Source: Owenia fusiformis (taxonomy: Eukaryota; Annelida; Polychaeta; Sabellida; Oweniidae). From it: 62,000 bases of DNA. Below the pieces are notes generated by a model, which had not been told where the DNA came from, ran no database searches, and was given only the letters and a program-made list of their open reading frames with translations. Positions within the stretch are counted from its first letter, which is position 1, and each line of letters begins with the position of its first letter. Both the position numbers and the translations under genes were made by a program. Positions 1 through 10,057 of this stretch are shown here, piece after piece. The DNA lies in NCBI GenBank assembly GCA_903813345.2, contig CAIIXF020000010.1:15697181-15759180 (forward strand), given 5' to 3'.

Positions 1-77
1 GTTCCTACATGATTCAAATCATAACCAAATTCGATATGTATAAAACCTGGAAAAAATATACAACATCTACATGTATA

Positions 78-776
78 TCACTTCCCCATATTCATGTTGA
101 GTTTGATTTCATCCTCAGTCAATGTCTCGAGAATTTCTCTTGGGATTTCAAAATTACTAAAAAGCGAAGCATCTCCTACTGCAGATTCCCCCTCAAGCTG
201 GGGTTGAAAGACTAATGCTTGACTAGATGTCAGTTTGTTTGTATCACCTCCACCATCTGTGGTATTTTTATGAGCATTTATGTTATTAGGCACTTTGCAA
301 ACACCAGTTGCACCATTTTCAGATTCAGATTGTTTATGAGCTAATGCAATGTCACCATTTTGGAGTGGATTTTTACCTCGTGGAAGTAATGGTGTATTAT
401 CATTAGCGTCATCGTCGTAAGTGTCATTGTTTTCAATAATACTTAAATTTGAGATATCACCATTATCTAGGATGTCATCATTTACTGTTGTGATGTCATC
501 ATTTTGTGTGTGTCTTTGTGGTTGAATGAATATAGTCTCTTCTTCATCTTCCCTAGGGGTGTCATCAATTAAATGTGTCCTCTCTGACATTTCAATGGCT
601 TCATAATTACCACGACTGTCATTACCAGCCTGAATTCGAGTACTTTCCCGATGAGCACGTACAAATATTTTCCATTTTCGTTCATGTTCTTTTTTCTCAT
701 CATTGTAGCAAAATGCATATTCCCAGGTTTCATATAAGGCCATAAACAAACAGAAGGCACTGGCCAATACAAGCAC
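78..776 (-). CDS. PCSK7: PCSK7-like exon 15: membrane segment and cytoplasmic tail
   Basis: It starts with [15 protein letters not shown], a short membrane segment, followed by [14 protein letters not shown] and a 200-residue tail ending in TGA at 78-80. The tail is hydrophilic, with an acidic cluster (REDEEET), dileucine-like motifs (TPLLPRG) and several Asp/Asn-rich runs. Acidic and dileucine motifs in convertase tails direct endosome/TGN sorting, and I infer the same here. Confidence 0.85.
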   Translation of the reverse strand: MLVLASAFCLFMALYETWEYAFCYNDEKKEHERKWKIFVRAHRESTRIQAGNDSRGNYEAIEMSERTHLIDDTPREDEEETIFIQPQRHTQNDDITTVNDDILDNGDISNLSIIENNDTYDDDANDNTPLLPRGKNPLQNGDIALAHKQSESENGATGVCKVPNNINAHKNTTDGGGDTNKLTSSQALVFQPQLEGESAVGDASLFSNFEIPREILETLTEDEIKLNMNMGK

Positions 777-3700
777 CTGGAACAGAAATTTGTATACATG
801 TATGTGTAATACATTTACATTGAATTTCATGGATCATGGCATCAGGAATTTCATAATGCAATTTCACTTATTCTGTTGAACATTTTCAGGTAGTAATCTA
901 TGGAGATCATTCAACAAGAAAATGTTGGTCAATTTTTCAATTTTGCAGCATGACTCGCAATTATTTGAAAAACTTGAGTAAAATTCAGATTATAAAAAAG
1001 TTGACTTTTATATTAACTTATCAGTCTAAATAAGGTTGAATAAATACTCATTGTGCCCAAAAAGGATGGGTGCTTACACGCTCCTTTTCTGAGGCTACTT
1101 ACTTTGATTGTCCTTTCAGCCATAGGTTCATATACTGGGGCCACAACAGGGGGTGGGCTACACACAGCCGATCTATTGGAACCTAGTATACCCCCGCTAC
1201 ATGCATCTTCTACCAGCCTACAAAGGTATGTGTGTATGTTAGGCTAGAGGATGACAAATCAACTCAAATATCATGACTTGAACTTGAGACCATCTGCTAA
1301 TTGACAGGAATATTTGTGTTCTACCCCTACCAGGTAAATTTGTAATGTATCATATCTCAAGTTTAGCTCCACTTTAAGATTTAATTAATCTCATTCAATG
1401 CTTCTTAGATAAACCATGTACTATTATAATATTTGAAATTTGATTCTGTATAAAAAATGTAAGTACTTGTTCTACTCTAGCAACATTTTACCTCTTTCTT
1501 TCTGCAACATCTTCAGCTGTCAAGGATGATCCATAAAGTCTCAGTTGCCATGACAACATCTTACCAGCTGGGATGTGTTTGGGACCTAAATCAAAACAAT
1601 AATCAGATATCATATGATTGACACTTGACACACAAGAGAAGCAATGCTAATGAAATATGATGGTGCTTATATTAAAAAATCTCAAAACATTTCAAAAGGA
1701 GATTCAAACAATACAATACATATCTGTAATCTACATGGGCTTCACACATATTTCTGAGTCAAAACATGTATCAAATATAACAGTGTGGGGGTAACATTTC
1801 AGATACAACTAGGGGTGTTGACATACCTGTGTCAGAGATGACTAATGTCCATTCACCATAGGGTACCTGGCCCCAGCACCTCACAGTACTAAACAGCCAA
1901 TCTCTCAGACCAGCTCCAGAACTAAAAGTTATTAAATAGACACATCTTTAATCAAGAAAAACTAACTTCTGAGATGAATACTACCTGCAAGACAATTACT
2001 GCCTTGATATGATTGTCATAATCAACGAGACATTCGTGCAAAATGTCACCACATAATGGCTGCCTAATACATCAGTTATATACTAGCTTGCATGGAATAT
2101 TTCTTCAGCTCTTAACATTCATTCACATGTATTTTGAATACTTGTCAGAAGAGACTGGGGGGGGCAATCTTGTGAGTATACTCTACATGATAACAAGAGA
2201 CTGATATGATTTAATAAATGTACACTTTCAAAACATGAGTATAAAGGAGAGGGTCATACCTATCATGTGGTCTGGGGGCACCTAGCACAGATATAGCACC
2301 ATGCGGGTCTAAGAGGAGAATCTTAACATGTCCTCTGTGTTGGTGGTCTAGGCTCACAGATACTTGGACATACTCAAGTGTGTTTAACTCAAAGCCACTT
2401 AACATTTCCTCTGTCACTGGAACACAGAATAGAACTCATTCATAATAATGCATTCAGCAAAAGATTATTGTAGTTGGGAGTTTTACATATTATACGTATG
2501 TAGTGGTAATGTTTATGTGATTATAACTTTAAAAGTAAAATATGGTGTAGTAATTTTGCCTATAAACCAATTAGATTTCAGGACCTCTTTGTCCATCAGT
2601 CAGGCTTTAGATCTAGAACTGTTGATTGTGCTTTCTCAACCCACCTTCATATTTCAACTTTAGGCTGTTTGGTTCTTTAGGTATTTCCTCATCATGTTGC
2701 ATCTTGCTTGATGCATATGAGCTCATCCATGGAAGACTACGCCATACCTGTATAACAAATATTCCTTAATTAAGTCTATAATCTATAATAAATTGAACAC
2801 AGGTGAGTTAATTTGAGATGAACAAATTGCAACCAATATTAAATGATTTTAAGCAACCAACGTGTCTACTATCATCCTAAATGATACTGATATGTAATAC
2901 TTTGACAGAAATCGAACAAATTACACTTAAATAGTTGTTGTAATCTGGTTGTAATCTTATCTTGAGCTATGGTTAAAACATCCATTTTGTAGACTCATCC
3001 CAAACTAAACAAAGAGCAGACAATATGTTAAAGACTAAGCCCCAAAATTTAACCCATTTTCGATCACTCACCTTGGCTGTATTGACCAGACGCCATGCAT
3101 TCATCAGACCAAATCCATGTTTGTGGCTATGGTGTAATCCAGCGGCATTTGTCTGCCAGTGGGCTAGATCAACATCTACCTATAAAATGAAAATACTTTT
3201 TTGTAAGACCAATCGGATTTCAGTATCATATCACTAGAAGACATTTGATATATCAGGTGGGAGTTAATGAACTCTTTTCAGAGCTTCTAATACTACATAA
3301 TGACTGAGGAGGACACCAAGCGGCCCCACCAGACCAATATCAGTCCTTATTTAACCCAGAAAGGGTGCATTGCATTAGGGACTTAACATAAAGACCAACC
3401 TTGACTGAGGTTAATACAATAATGTACTGTATATCTCTCCAAGTAAGGCAAGGGTTGGTATCTAGCATGAGAGCAACCATTCCCGCAGCCAATGGGGCAG
3501 CTGCACTTGTCCCTGAGTGGCTGTCAGTACACCCTGAACCCCCCTTCATTGTCCAGTCACTTGTCACCTAGATATGGTACATATAATAGAGTATTATTCA
3601 TACAGCATATACATGTGATCATGCACTGTATAAAACATATATTCATAAGTAACATACACTTGTATTTCATGCATGTACGATGTATTCAACATTGCATATA

Positions 3701-6700
3701 TTCATATAATGTAGATTTGTAGGTGCCAGAACAAAATGTCATTATTTTCTTCAAATGTTATTTATGGAGAATAGACCATCTCTTTGCTAATGCTTAATGG
3801 ACATAATAACAACATCCTGTAAATATGAAATATACATTTTTCAAAGATTATAAAATTTGAAACCCGACTATTTGGTATTTAATGAGAACCCATGTCAACA
3901 TTTGAGACAGTGAAAATGAGGTTTCATGATATATTACATTGATTAACTCAGTTTTGCTTCACCTATTTAAATTTATCTCATCTATTTTTAGATCCTAACT
4001 AGAACCCTGATTTTTAATCGCCATTAAGTTGAACATCATTCATAAATTCCATTTATTAATAAATGTATTTTTGTTCAATGAAAGATTAATTCATCAAAAG
4101 GACCTAATATATACAAAAGCTTACTATACTCCTCCTGTATCCACTGCCACTGCTAAATGTTACAGCCAACATTGAAGCACATTCCTCAGCATAGTAAGGC
4201 ATCACACCTTGCTCATCTACAGCACCTACATAAAGAAATACAGGGTAACCAAAAAGTAACAGGGCTTGTGCTGGCATTTCGAAAGGACTCATATTTCCAA
4301 TTTAAATATCCCTGAATTACTTTTGATTCATAATGATATGGGAAATACAGGGTCACTCAAAGTAACAGTTCCAGCGCTTGGATTTTGATAATAATTGTGT
4401 TCAATGGGAGCCAGGACTCGTATAGATGGCAGTTAACTACTAGGTTGTTCTCCACAACTGGCCCATTGGTTAATGTGTAAATATTGCTGTTTTGAAACTT
4501 CAAATTCTCTAAATATATCAAATAAATATCATATTTTCCTTCATCATTATTTACAAACATGTTTTAAGATTCAAAATTAGAAGTTTTGGATATTTTCAAG
4601 AAAATTTATCTTGGGAGATTTTTGGAACATTTTTTACATGTTAAAGTATGCTATTAAACCCTCTGAATTTTTCGCCATCTATTGACAGTCCTGAAGGCCA
4701 TTAACAATGTGGCAGATCTGGTACTTTTTGAACACCCTGTATACAGTTATGTATGCATATATCATTACCAAGTAGTTTTATAATTATAGTAAGGCAAAGG
4801 ACCAAAAGAACCATTATGCTACTTATTCTTGGTAATTTCCCGGATTATTGGGTTGTTTTAAACGCTACAATGCTAAGAACTGCCTTGTAACACTATCATG
4901 TCAATGGTAGTATCTACTGGCAGTTGCTTTGCATCAATACTTTACTTCCATAGAATAGAAAAAAAGCATTTTTGGTAATGCTTTACTTGGAATTTTGTTC
5001 CCTTATGAATATAATTCTTTAGCAGTACTACCTATATCCCATATACATTTTACATAAACCTTTTTATTAAAAAATGTGTGTAGTTTACTAATGCATGGAA
5101 ACTTACAATCATTTAATATAAATTATTTTATATCCAGTAATTTGATCTTGATCACTCCTCCTTGTTTTCTGCATTTGCAGACTGTAGTTACAAGTAGCTT
5201 TGGTTCATGAAGTTGCATTATGTCCAGCTTGACAAATGTCTTCAGAGCTTCTTGTGGAATTGATCTATTTTCAGAATACGCAAGACATGTGATGAATAAA
5301 CTGCCTTTACCACAAATATTTTCCAGTTTGAATAGTTCCACTTAACTTGCAGAAAACTTGGAGGAGTGATAATTGTACAAACCTTCAAATACATCATGAC
5401 AACCTACCTATAGTTACAGTGTACAGAGAGCTAGCATAACCATCATAGTTACAGTTGTCACCAATGTTACCACCGTTACCGCTAGCAACCACATAAACAC
5501 TCCCATAACCACCTCTACCATAAACCACACCATGTTTCATAGCAGCCTTACAAATAAAAATATATAAAATGAAAATAAATAAAGCAGTGAAAAGGTCGCA
5601 AAATCAAAATCATTGATATAGATATACATGAACTTCAGCATTTCTTTAAAACTCAAGTAAAATTCTAATCATTATTTCTAGTCATCTCATAGTTCCATCT
5701 ACTTTTTAAAAAGAAAAGAAAATGTGATGTTAAAGAGTATATCTAGTTTTCTCACACACACACCAACTATAAGAGTGGATAGGACCAAGGGTCTCACACT
5801 TTTATTGAACTCTTTGATAATCACCTAAGTTGATGTCTTGTATGTACAATTAAAAGAATTACACCAGGGGCAGAACAGTATACAGTAAAACCTGTATACC
5901 GGAACACCACTCTTATCTGAACATCAGGTTTTACTACATCCCCAACCAGTTATCAATTCACCTTTTATCAACCAGATATCAATACATCTTTACTCCTTTT
6001 AAGCCCTAAACACCCAACATAAAATATGAATACATAAATAAGTACCCCTCTGTTTAGATTTGACTTCTATGTTGTTTTGAATCCATACCTATAGTGACTG
6101 TATATATAGAATTAGCATATCCATCATAGTTACAGTCATCCCCATTTAAACCACCATTACCACTTGCAAATACATAAATGTTGCCATAACCATGGCGACC
6201 AAAATTTACTGCATGCCTCAATGCAGCCTTAATTAAATGAAGTGTAAGTAAAAGCAAGACAATTAGATATAAGAATCTGTCAGTTTAGTAGTAAAATAAG
6301 TAGTTTACAATAGAGAATAATACTCCTTATTATTTTGTACAACAATGCATAGCTACAACATTTAGTGACAAGTGTCCTGAGAAAAACTGATGAAATCACA
6401 ACATTGCAAAATATATTGTATGTTTATGTAAAGCAAGGTCAAATTTGTTTACCTGGGCAAGGTAATGTGGTCCATCTACTGTCTTCCCATCATCATCTGG
6501 CCCCCAGCTACAACTGTACACATCATTCACCTCCATGTTCATGTTGAATGCATCTGCCTCTAAGCTGTCTGTCATTGGGCCATCCAACACCCTTAGTCCT
6601 GAAACACAACCAATCAGAGATCACATAATTATTCACCTCCATGTTCATGTTGAATGCATCTGCCTCTAAGCTGTCTGTCATTGGCCCATCCAACACCCTT

Positions 6701-8885
6701 AGTCCTGAAACACAACCAATCAGAGATCACACAATTATTTACTTCCATGTTCATGCTGAATGTATCTGCCTCTAAGCTGTCGGTCATTGGCCCATCCAAC
6801 ACCCTTAGTCCTGAAACACAACCAATTAGAGATCACATAATTATTCACCTCCAAGTTCATGTTGAATGCATCTGCCTCTAAGCTGTCTGTCATTGGGCCA
6901 TCTAGCACCCTTAGTCCTGAAACACAACCAATCAGAGATCACATAATTATTCACTTCCATGTTCATGTTCAATGTATCTCCTCCTCTAAGCTGTCTGTCA
7001 TTGGGCCATCTAGCACCCCTAGTCCTGAAACACAACCAAACAGTGAATAAATAGTCACTAATCTCAATTTTCATTTTGGCATTATGTATTGACTGGAAAA
7101 AATATATGGTCCCTGAGTTGCTGATTCATCATTGAAAACCCTTCCGATATTTGATGTTTTGTTTTATGAGCACTTTCTACTCCTTTATATAAAATAGATG
7201 GAATCAAATAATGTAGCCTAATCCTAGTCATTCATACCTGATATCTTTGAGCCATAAGCAACACCAACTGCACAGAAGTCATTGTTAGCAACAGCAGCTA
7301 TCTCCCCTGCACATCTTGTGCCATGATGATTCTGACCTAAAACCATTAAAATACACGACTGTATATCGTATATATTAATACAATAGGTCACCCTTGTGAG
7401 CTAATAAAACCTCTGTGTCTTTAAAATTTTTGATGAGAGATTGGTTATAGATTTAATGTAAAGTACATGTTAATTCCTGCAGTCTGATAAAGATTCCCCT
7501 TTATTTACCTCAAACTTGAGGTACCTACTATTGAGGTCAACTTACTATTGAGGTCAACTTACATATCTTTGAATTAATGCCAAAAGTAGCAGTACTTTAA
7601 CGATTGTATTTTCAATTCTTTATGTACTAAGTGTATATCAAATGATGATTCCTTACCTTTACTTGGACTTGGCATGGGGTCTGGATCATTTCCATTGAGG
7701 TCATAACTCCCTCTAGCATTGTAGTTGTCTTTCAAATCTTTGATGTCCCACTGGAGACCATCATCTACTACTGCAACTGTGATGTTGTACCCTACAGGGT
7801 GATATAAAGAATAGAGAGAGTCATTTACATATTATACTGTACAATGATGTTGTGAACAGGTGAACATTTGACTATTTGTAGCCAGGTGGAAAAAAGAGAT
7901 ATTTTGATCAATTTTGGAAATTTCTTTGATAAAATTAGAATTTTGGACCAAGTTAAGTTTCACAGTTATGAGAATGTGAAATGAGAATGCAAACTTACAA
8001 TGAATAAAACTGATTTTGACATACAATTTATGCAAAAAATTCCATGATTTCTTCAAGTTACCTGTAATATTGTGTTCCCATACACCTGTAATATTAATAT
8101 CCATTCCTGCATCTTGGTGATTGTGCTGGAATAAAACAAATACACAATGCTGCTTATAATTTCATAGTGTTGAATATGATTACGTCAATAATATTATCTT
8201 GATGATTTCTTCATACCTAAAGATGCATATGAGTGACTAACACATATTTATTTGTTGAACACATCATAAAGAAATATTTTTGAGTTTTCTTAACCAAACA
8301 CCTGTGAAAGTGTCTGCAAGAAAGAAGTTTTATTCTCTAGAGGATATGGAGAGATGATAGAATATGATAAATATGAAATATACTCACCAAATGCCACTGT
8401 CTGGGATAAGCAGGGTCATTGAAGTTTATTGACCTCTTGTGTCTTGCTCGTATCACTTGTTGTAATGCAGATTCTACATAAGGATGTTTATTCAATATAA
8501 GCTCAGTTTTCTCCCTGACTTCATTCAAAATATCAGCATCTTTTTCAATGTACCTAAGTAGCGACTCGGAATGGTTGTAGTACTCCATTTGAAAAGTTTT
8601 CATAAAAGCATCATGATCTGTATGGTAAAATAAATAATGGCCTTTTAATTTGCCAATCTGGCCATGATTGGTTAATCCAGTATCCAAGGCAACAGCATAT
8701 GCTAAATCATCTAGGACATCCTTCGAATTGGTACCTGATTTGATCTCGACTGCCCAACTTAGAGTATCAATTTCCCTGGCGATGTTACCATGGTGATATA
8801 TCTTGTTTATCTTTGCCAGGGTCCTAGCAATGAGTGTAAGTAGTACGAGTGCAGTTGCCAATGTATATGCATGGTTGGATCCCAT
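78..8885 (-). CDS. PCSK7: Proprotein convertase subtilisin/kexin type 7-like, complete, 15 exon positions
   Basis: This is a secretory-pathway serine endoprotease that cleaves precursors after basic residues. The exons I could join, in transcription order, are 8388-8885, 8062-8125, 7657-7791, 7238-7336, 6453-6598, then 6089-6227 or 5408-5546, 4125-4225, 3400-3567, 3072-3179, 2645-2747, 2260-2416, 1827-1921, 1492-1585, 1103-1217 and 78-776. All have GT/AG borders and consistent phase, giving about 906 residues. Order: signal peptide 1-24, prodomain ending RARHKR at 146-151, catalytic Asp197 (VVDDG), His237 (HHGTRCAG), oxyanion Asn338 (ASGNGG), Ser415 (SGTSAAAP), P domain about 480-635, membrane segment about 675-690, cytoplasmic tail to 906. 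The motifs [27 protein letters not shown] and [13 protein letters not shown] place it with PC7 rather than furin or PC1/2. An acceptor-like site at 8914-8915 suggests a further non-coding 5' exon upstream. Only 77 bases of 3' UTR lie in the window. Confidence 0.93.
1103..1217 (-). CDS. PCSK7: PCSK7-like exon 14: juxtamembrane linker
   Basis: A 115-nt exon encoding a luminal linker with two Cys ([19 protein letters not shown]) and an N-glycosylation sequon (NRS), leading to ERTIK just before the membrane segment. It is poorly conserved in general. It is accepted because the acceptor, the donor (GTAAGT) and phases on both sides fit. Confidence 0.75.
1492..3179 (-). CDS. PCSK7: PCSK7-like exons 9-13: end of catalytic domain and P domain
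   Basis: Five exons: 3072-3179 ([18 protein letters not shown]), 2645-2747 ([13 protein letters not shown]), 2260-2416 ([18 protein letters not shown], then [10 protein letters not shown]), 1827-1921 ([20 protein letters not shown]) and 1492-1585 ([12 protein letters not shown]). The P domain is the beta-barrel that stabilises convertases. The motif pairs RGHV...LGAPR and [11 protein letters not shown] are typical of it. All five exons keep phase. Confidence 0.88.
3400..3567 (-). CDS. PCSK7: PCSK7-like exon 8: catalytic Ser
   Basis: A 168-nt, phase 0-0 exon. [18 protein letters not shown] contains the nucleophilic Ser (about residue 415), followed by [17 protein letters not shown]. The donor is the weaker GTTGGT. 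If it is not used, the frame runs on a few codons and stops, so inefficient splicing here would truncate the protein just after the catalytic Ser. Confidence 0.9.
4125..4225 (-). CDS. PCSK7: PCSK7-like exon 7
   Basis: A 101-nt exon encoding [18 protein letters not shown] and [15 protein letters not shown], from the catalytic domain just before the Ser region. The 3' splice site (TATGTAG) lies about 14 bp from the end of a MITE (4241-4739), so the transposon terminus forms the upstream part of the acceptor region. Confidence 0.9.
4241..4739. mobile_element. TA-flanked MITE with CAGGGT ends, next to exon 7
   Basis: The left end TA-CAGGGTAACCAAAAAGTA and the right end TACTTTTTGAACACCCTG-TA form imperfect inverted termini flanked by TA, as in mariner/Tc1-type elements. 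A second left-type end (TACAGGGTCACTCAAAGTA) at 4346 suggests a nested or partly duplicated insertion. No coding capacity is seen. Confidence 0.65.
5408..5546 (-). CDS. PCSK7: PCSK7-like exon 6b: oxyanion-hole exon, downstream alternative
   Basis: A 139-nt exon with the same phase and length as 6a. It encodes [15 protein letters not shown] through VASGNGG to SSLYTVTI. By eye, 32 of 46 residues match 6a. Changes cluster in the helix and strand before the oxyanion Asn and in the loop after it (NIGDN versus LNGDD). It is open, with intact Cys and catalytic Asn and good splice sites (donor GTAGGT), so it looks functional rather than a decayed copy. Confidence 0.88.
5883..5935. mobile_element. Short pogo-like MITE relic
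   Basis: CAGTAAAACCTGTATACCGG at the left and CAGGTTTTACT at the right form inverted ends around about 30 bp containing GAACACC/GAACATC. It belongs to the dispersed family seen again at 14021, 39721, 49957, 51011, 52364 and 56268. Confidence 0.55.
6089..6227 (-). CDS. PCSK7: PCSK7-like exon 6a: oxyanion-hole exon, upstream alternative
   Basis: A 139-nt exon, phase 0 in and phase 1 out, encoding 46 residues from [15 protein letters not shown] through FASGNGG to NSIYTVTI. The Asn of ASGNGG is the oxyanion-hole residue in this family. A second copy (6b) lies 540 bp further downstream. Each has its own acceptor and donor (GTATGG here). Using both in one transcript would break the frame, so they are predicted to be mutually exclusive. 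Confidence 0.88.
6453..6598 (-). CDS. PCSK7: PCSK7-like exon 5 ([16 protein letters not shown])
   Basis: A 146-nt exon. It starts [18 protein letters not shown] and contains the convertase signature [16 protein letters not shown], ending at donor GTAAAC. Its first ~68 nt and the adjacent 3' splice site are repeated four more times just upstream on the minus strand (see the 106-bp tandem repeat). This copy is taken as the functional exon because only it continues into the rest of the coding sequence. Confidence 0.92.
6541..7045 (-). repeat. Five 106-bp tandem units derived from the start of PCSK7-like exon 5
   Basis: Equivalent points fall at 6541, 6647, 6753, 6859 and 6965, an exact spacing of 106. 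Each unit holds the intron 3' splice site (GTGTTTCAG), about 68 nt of exon 5 (encoding [18 protein letters not shown]) and about 38 bp of filler. The unit at 6541 is the one fused to the real exon. The others carry a few substitutions. Confidence 0.95.
7238..7336 (-). CDS. PCSK7: PCSK7-like exon 4: catalytic His
   Basis: A 99-nt exon encoding [18 protein letters not shown], with the charge-relay His before GTRCAGE (about residue 237), followed by [11 protein letters not shown]. Both splice sites are canonical and it is phase 1 on both sides, so it joins cleanly to exon 5. Confidence 0.92.
7657..7791 (-). CDS. PCSK7: PCSK7-like exon 3: catalytic Asp
   Basis: A 135-nt exon. It encodes [15 protein letters not shown], in which the first Asp of DDG is the charge-relay Asp (about residue 197), then [17 protein letters not shown]. 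It enters in phase 1 and leaves in phase 1 at donor GTAAGG. Confidence 0.92.
8062..8125 (-). CDS. PCSK7: PCSK7-like exon 2
   Basis: A 64-nt exon encoding [21 protein letters not shown] plus one base. It has two N-glycosylation sequons (NIT). The motif AATATTACAG/GT occurs twice, so a second donor inside the exon (GTGTAT) would also keep phase 1 and delete eight residues. Family alignment favours the longer form. Confidence 0.88.
8388..8885 (-). CDS. PCSK7: PCSK7-like exon 1: signal peptide and prodomain
   Basis: It encodes 166 residues. A hydrophobic stretch (ALVLLTLIA) near the N-terminus acts as the signal peptide. The inhibitory/chaperone prodomain follows and ends in RARHKR, a multibasic site for self-cleavage, before the mature start [10 protein letters not shown]. 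The exon ends at QWHL with donor GTGAGT in phase 0. The first ATG is chosen because a signal peptide follows at once. Upstream, at 8914-8915, TTGATCATTGCAG looks like a 3' splice site, so the 5' UTR is probably interrupted. Confidence 0.92.
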
Positions 8886-9273
8886 GATATAAGTCTGTTT
8901 GATCAGGATGCATCTGCAATGATCAATAAGTGCAAATAAAAAGTATTCAATTCAAGCATATTAGTTTAACATGATACTGAGATTGTATTGGAAAACCTGA
9001 CCTGTTTTGTAAAGTAACAGCTGGATTAATAACAATACTCACATACTTGTATCAGTTTAATATGTGCATTATTCTGTTGATCTGGTTAACAATCAATATT
9101 CCGGGAACTCTGACATCAGTTAACAATCATACAAGAGGTTTAACGTCTTTACTTCTAGTTAAAGTCATATGAAATCTTTTAAATAGAGAATCTTTTTAAA
9201 AGATAAAAAAATCAATTTCTATTATATGGTTTCATTAGCAACAAGAAACAAATGATTTTCTATGGTTATCTTT

Positions 9274-9471
9274 TGTAGTGACCCGAGGGTGCCCCAGGGG
9301 AATGACTAACTAACGGGCATAGTGTAACAAGCCAGATAAAGAAATTGAAAGAAAGTATGCTAAATTCAATGGCCCGTGTGTCGAACCAGACTGATGTTCT
9401 ACTGACTGAGCTATAATAAAGGCTTAAGCCAGCTGGGCTGTAGTAGCAACTTCCTATCCAGGGTCGTTACA
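9274..9471 (-). mobile_element. tRNA-derived short element with TGTA...TACA ends, copy 1
   Basis: On the minus strand it carries a tRNA-like A box (TAGCTCAGTCAGTAGAAC) and B box (GGTTCGACAC), as in SINEs transcribed by RNA polymerase III. Its ends are inverted (TGTAGTGACC / GGTCGTTACA) and flanked by CTTT on both sides (9270-9273, 9472-9475). Confidence 0.6.
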
Positions 9472-9842
9472 CTTTTATTAACATTCCCTGTTGTTTTGTA
9501 GAATGTAGCAACAATTTCATGAAAATAGTAAAAAATCCCATTTAACATTTTGGCAAAACTCACATATATCCTTTCCCATAATCTGTATACAGTAGTTCCA
9601 TATACCCCATTGAATTGAGGCAGACAATTTTGTATTTTTGAATAATTTACAGCATTAAATTGAAAATATATGTCATTTTCTTAAGAACTCCCTACATTGC
9701 ATTAACAAAAAATCTGATCCCAAAGCTCTCTTCTCGTAGAACATCTTGAAAAAAGTTTGTAAGCAGTTCTTGTTAATGTAGAAAGAAAACAGATGACAAG
9801 GCAGGAAATTCTGACTTACATGAGAATTCAAGGTGGGTGAGT

Positions 9843-10057
9843 TGTAATGACCGGAGGGCATGCCCATCTGGGGAGCTTTAGTCTAACGAGCGGGACACTT
9901 GACATGAAAGAGAGTGTGCTTAATTCAATGCCCTATGCAGGAATCGAACCCAGAACCCTCCACTCATAAGTCAGATGCTCTATATACCCCTGAGCCATAT
10001 GGACTAGCTATTTTAGCTGAGGCTGTAGTAGCGACTTTCAATCGAGGATTAATTACA
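9843..10057 (-). mobile_element. tRNA-derived short element with TGTA...TACA ends, copy 2
   Basis: A second member of the same family. The minus strand reads TGGCTCAGGGGTATATAGAG (A box region) and GGTTCTGGGTTCGATTCC (B box). The ends are TGTAATGACC and TTAATTACA. No clear target duplication is seen. It is not a functional tRNA gene: the two halves do not fold into a full cloverleaf. Confidence 0.6.

Noticed and set aside
6654-7074. Open frames on both strands around 6650-7074
   Set aside because: They are by-products of the 106-bp tandem copies of exon 5. The coding meaning lies only in the real exon on the minus strand.
9900-10010. A functional tRNA gene
   Set aside because: A- and B-box-like words are present, but there is no full cloverleaf, and the sequence is embedded in a repeated element with inverted ends.
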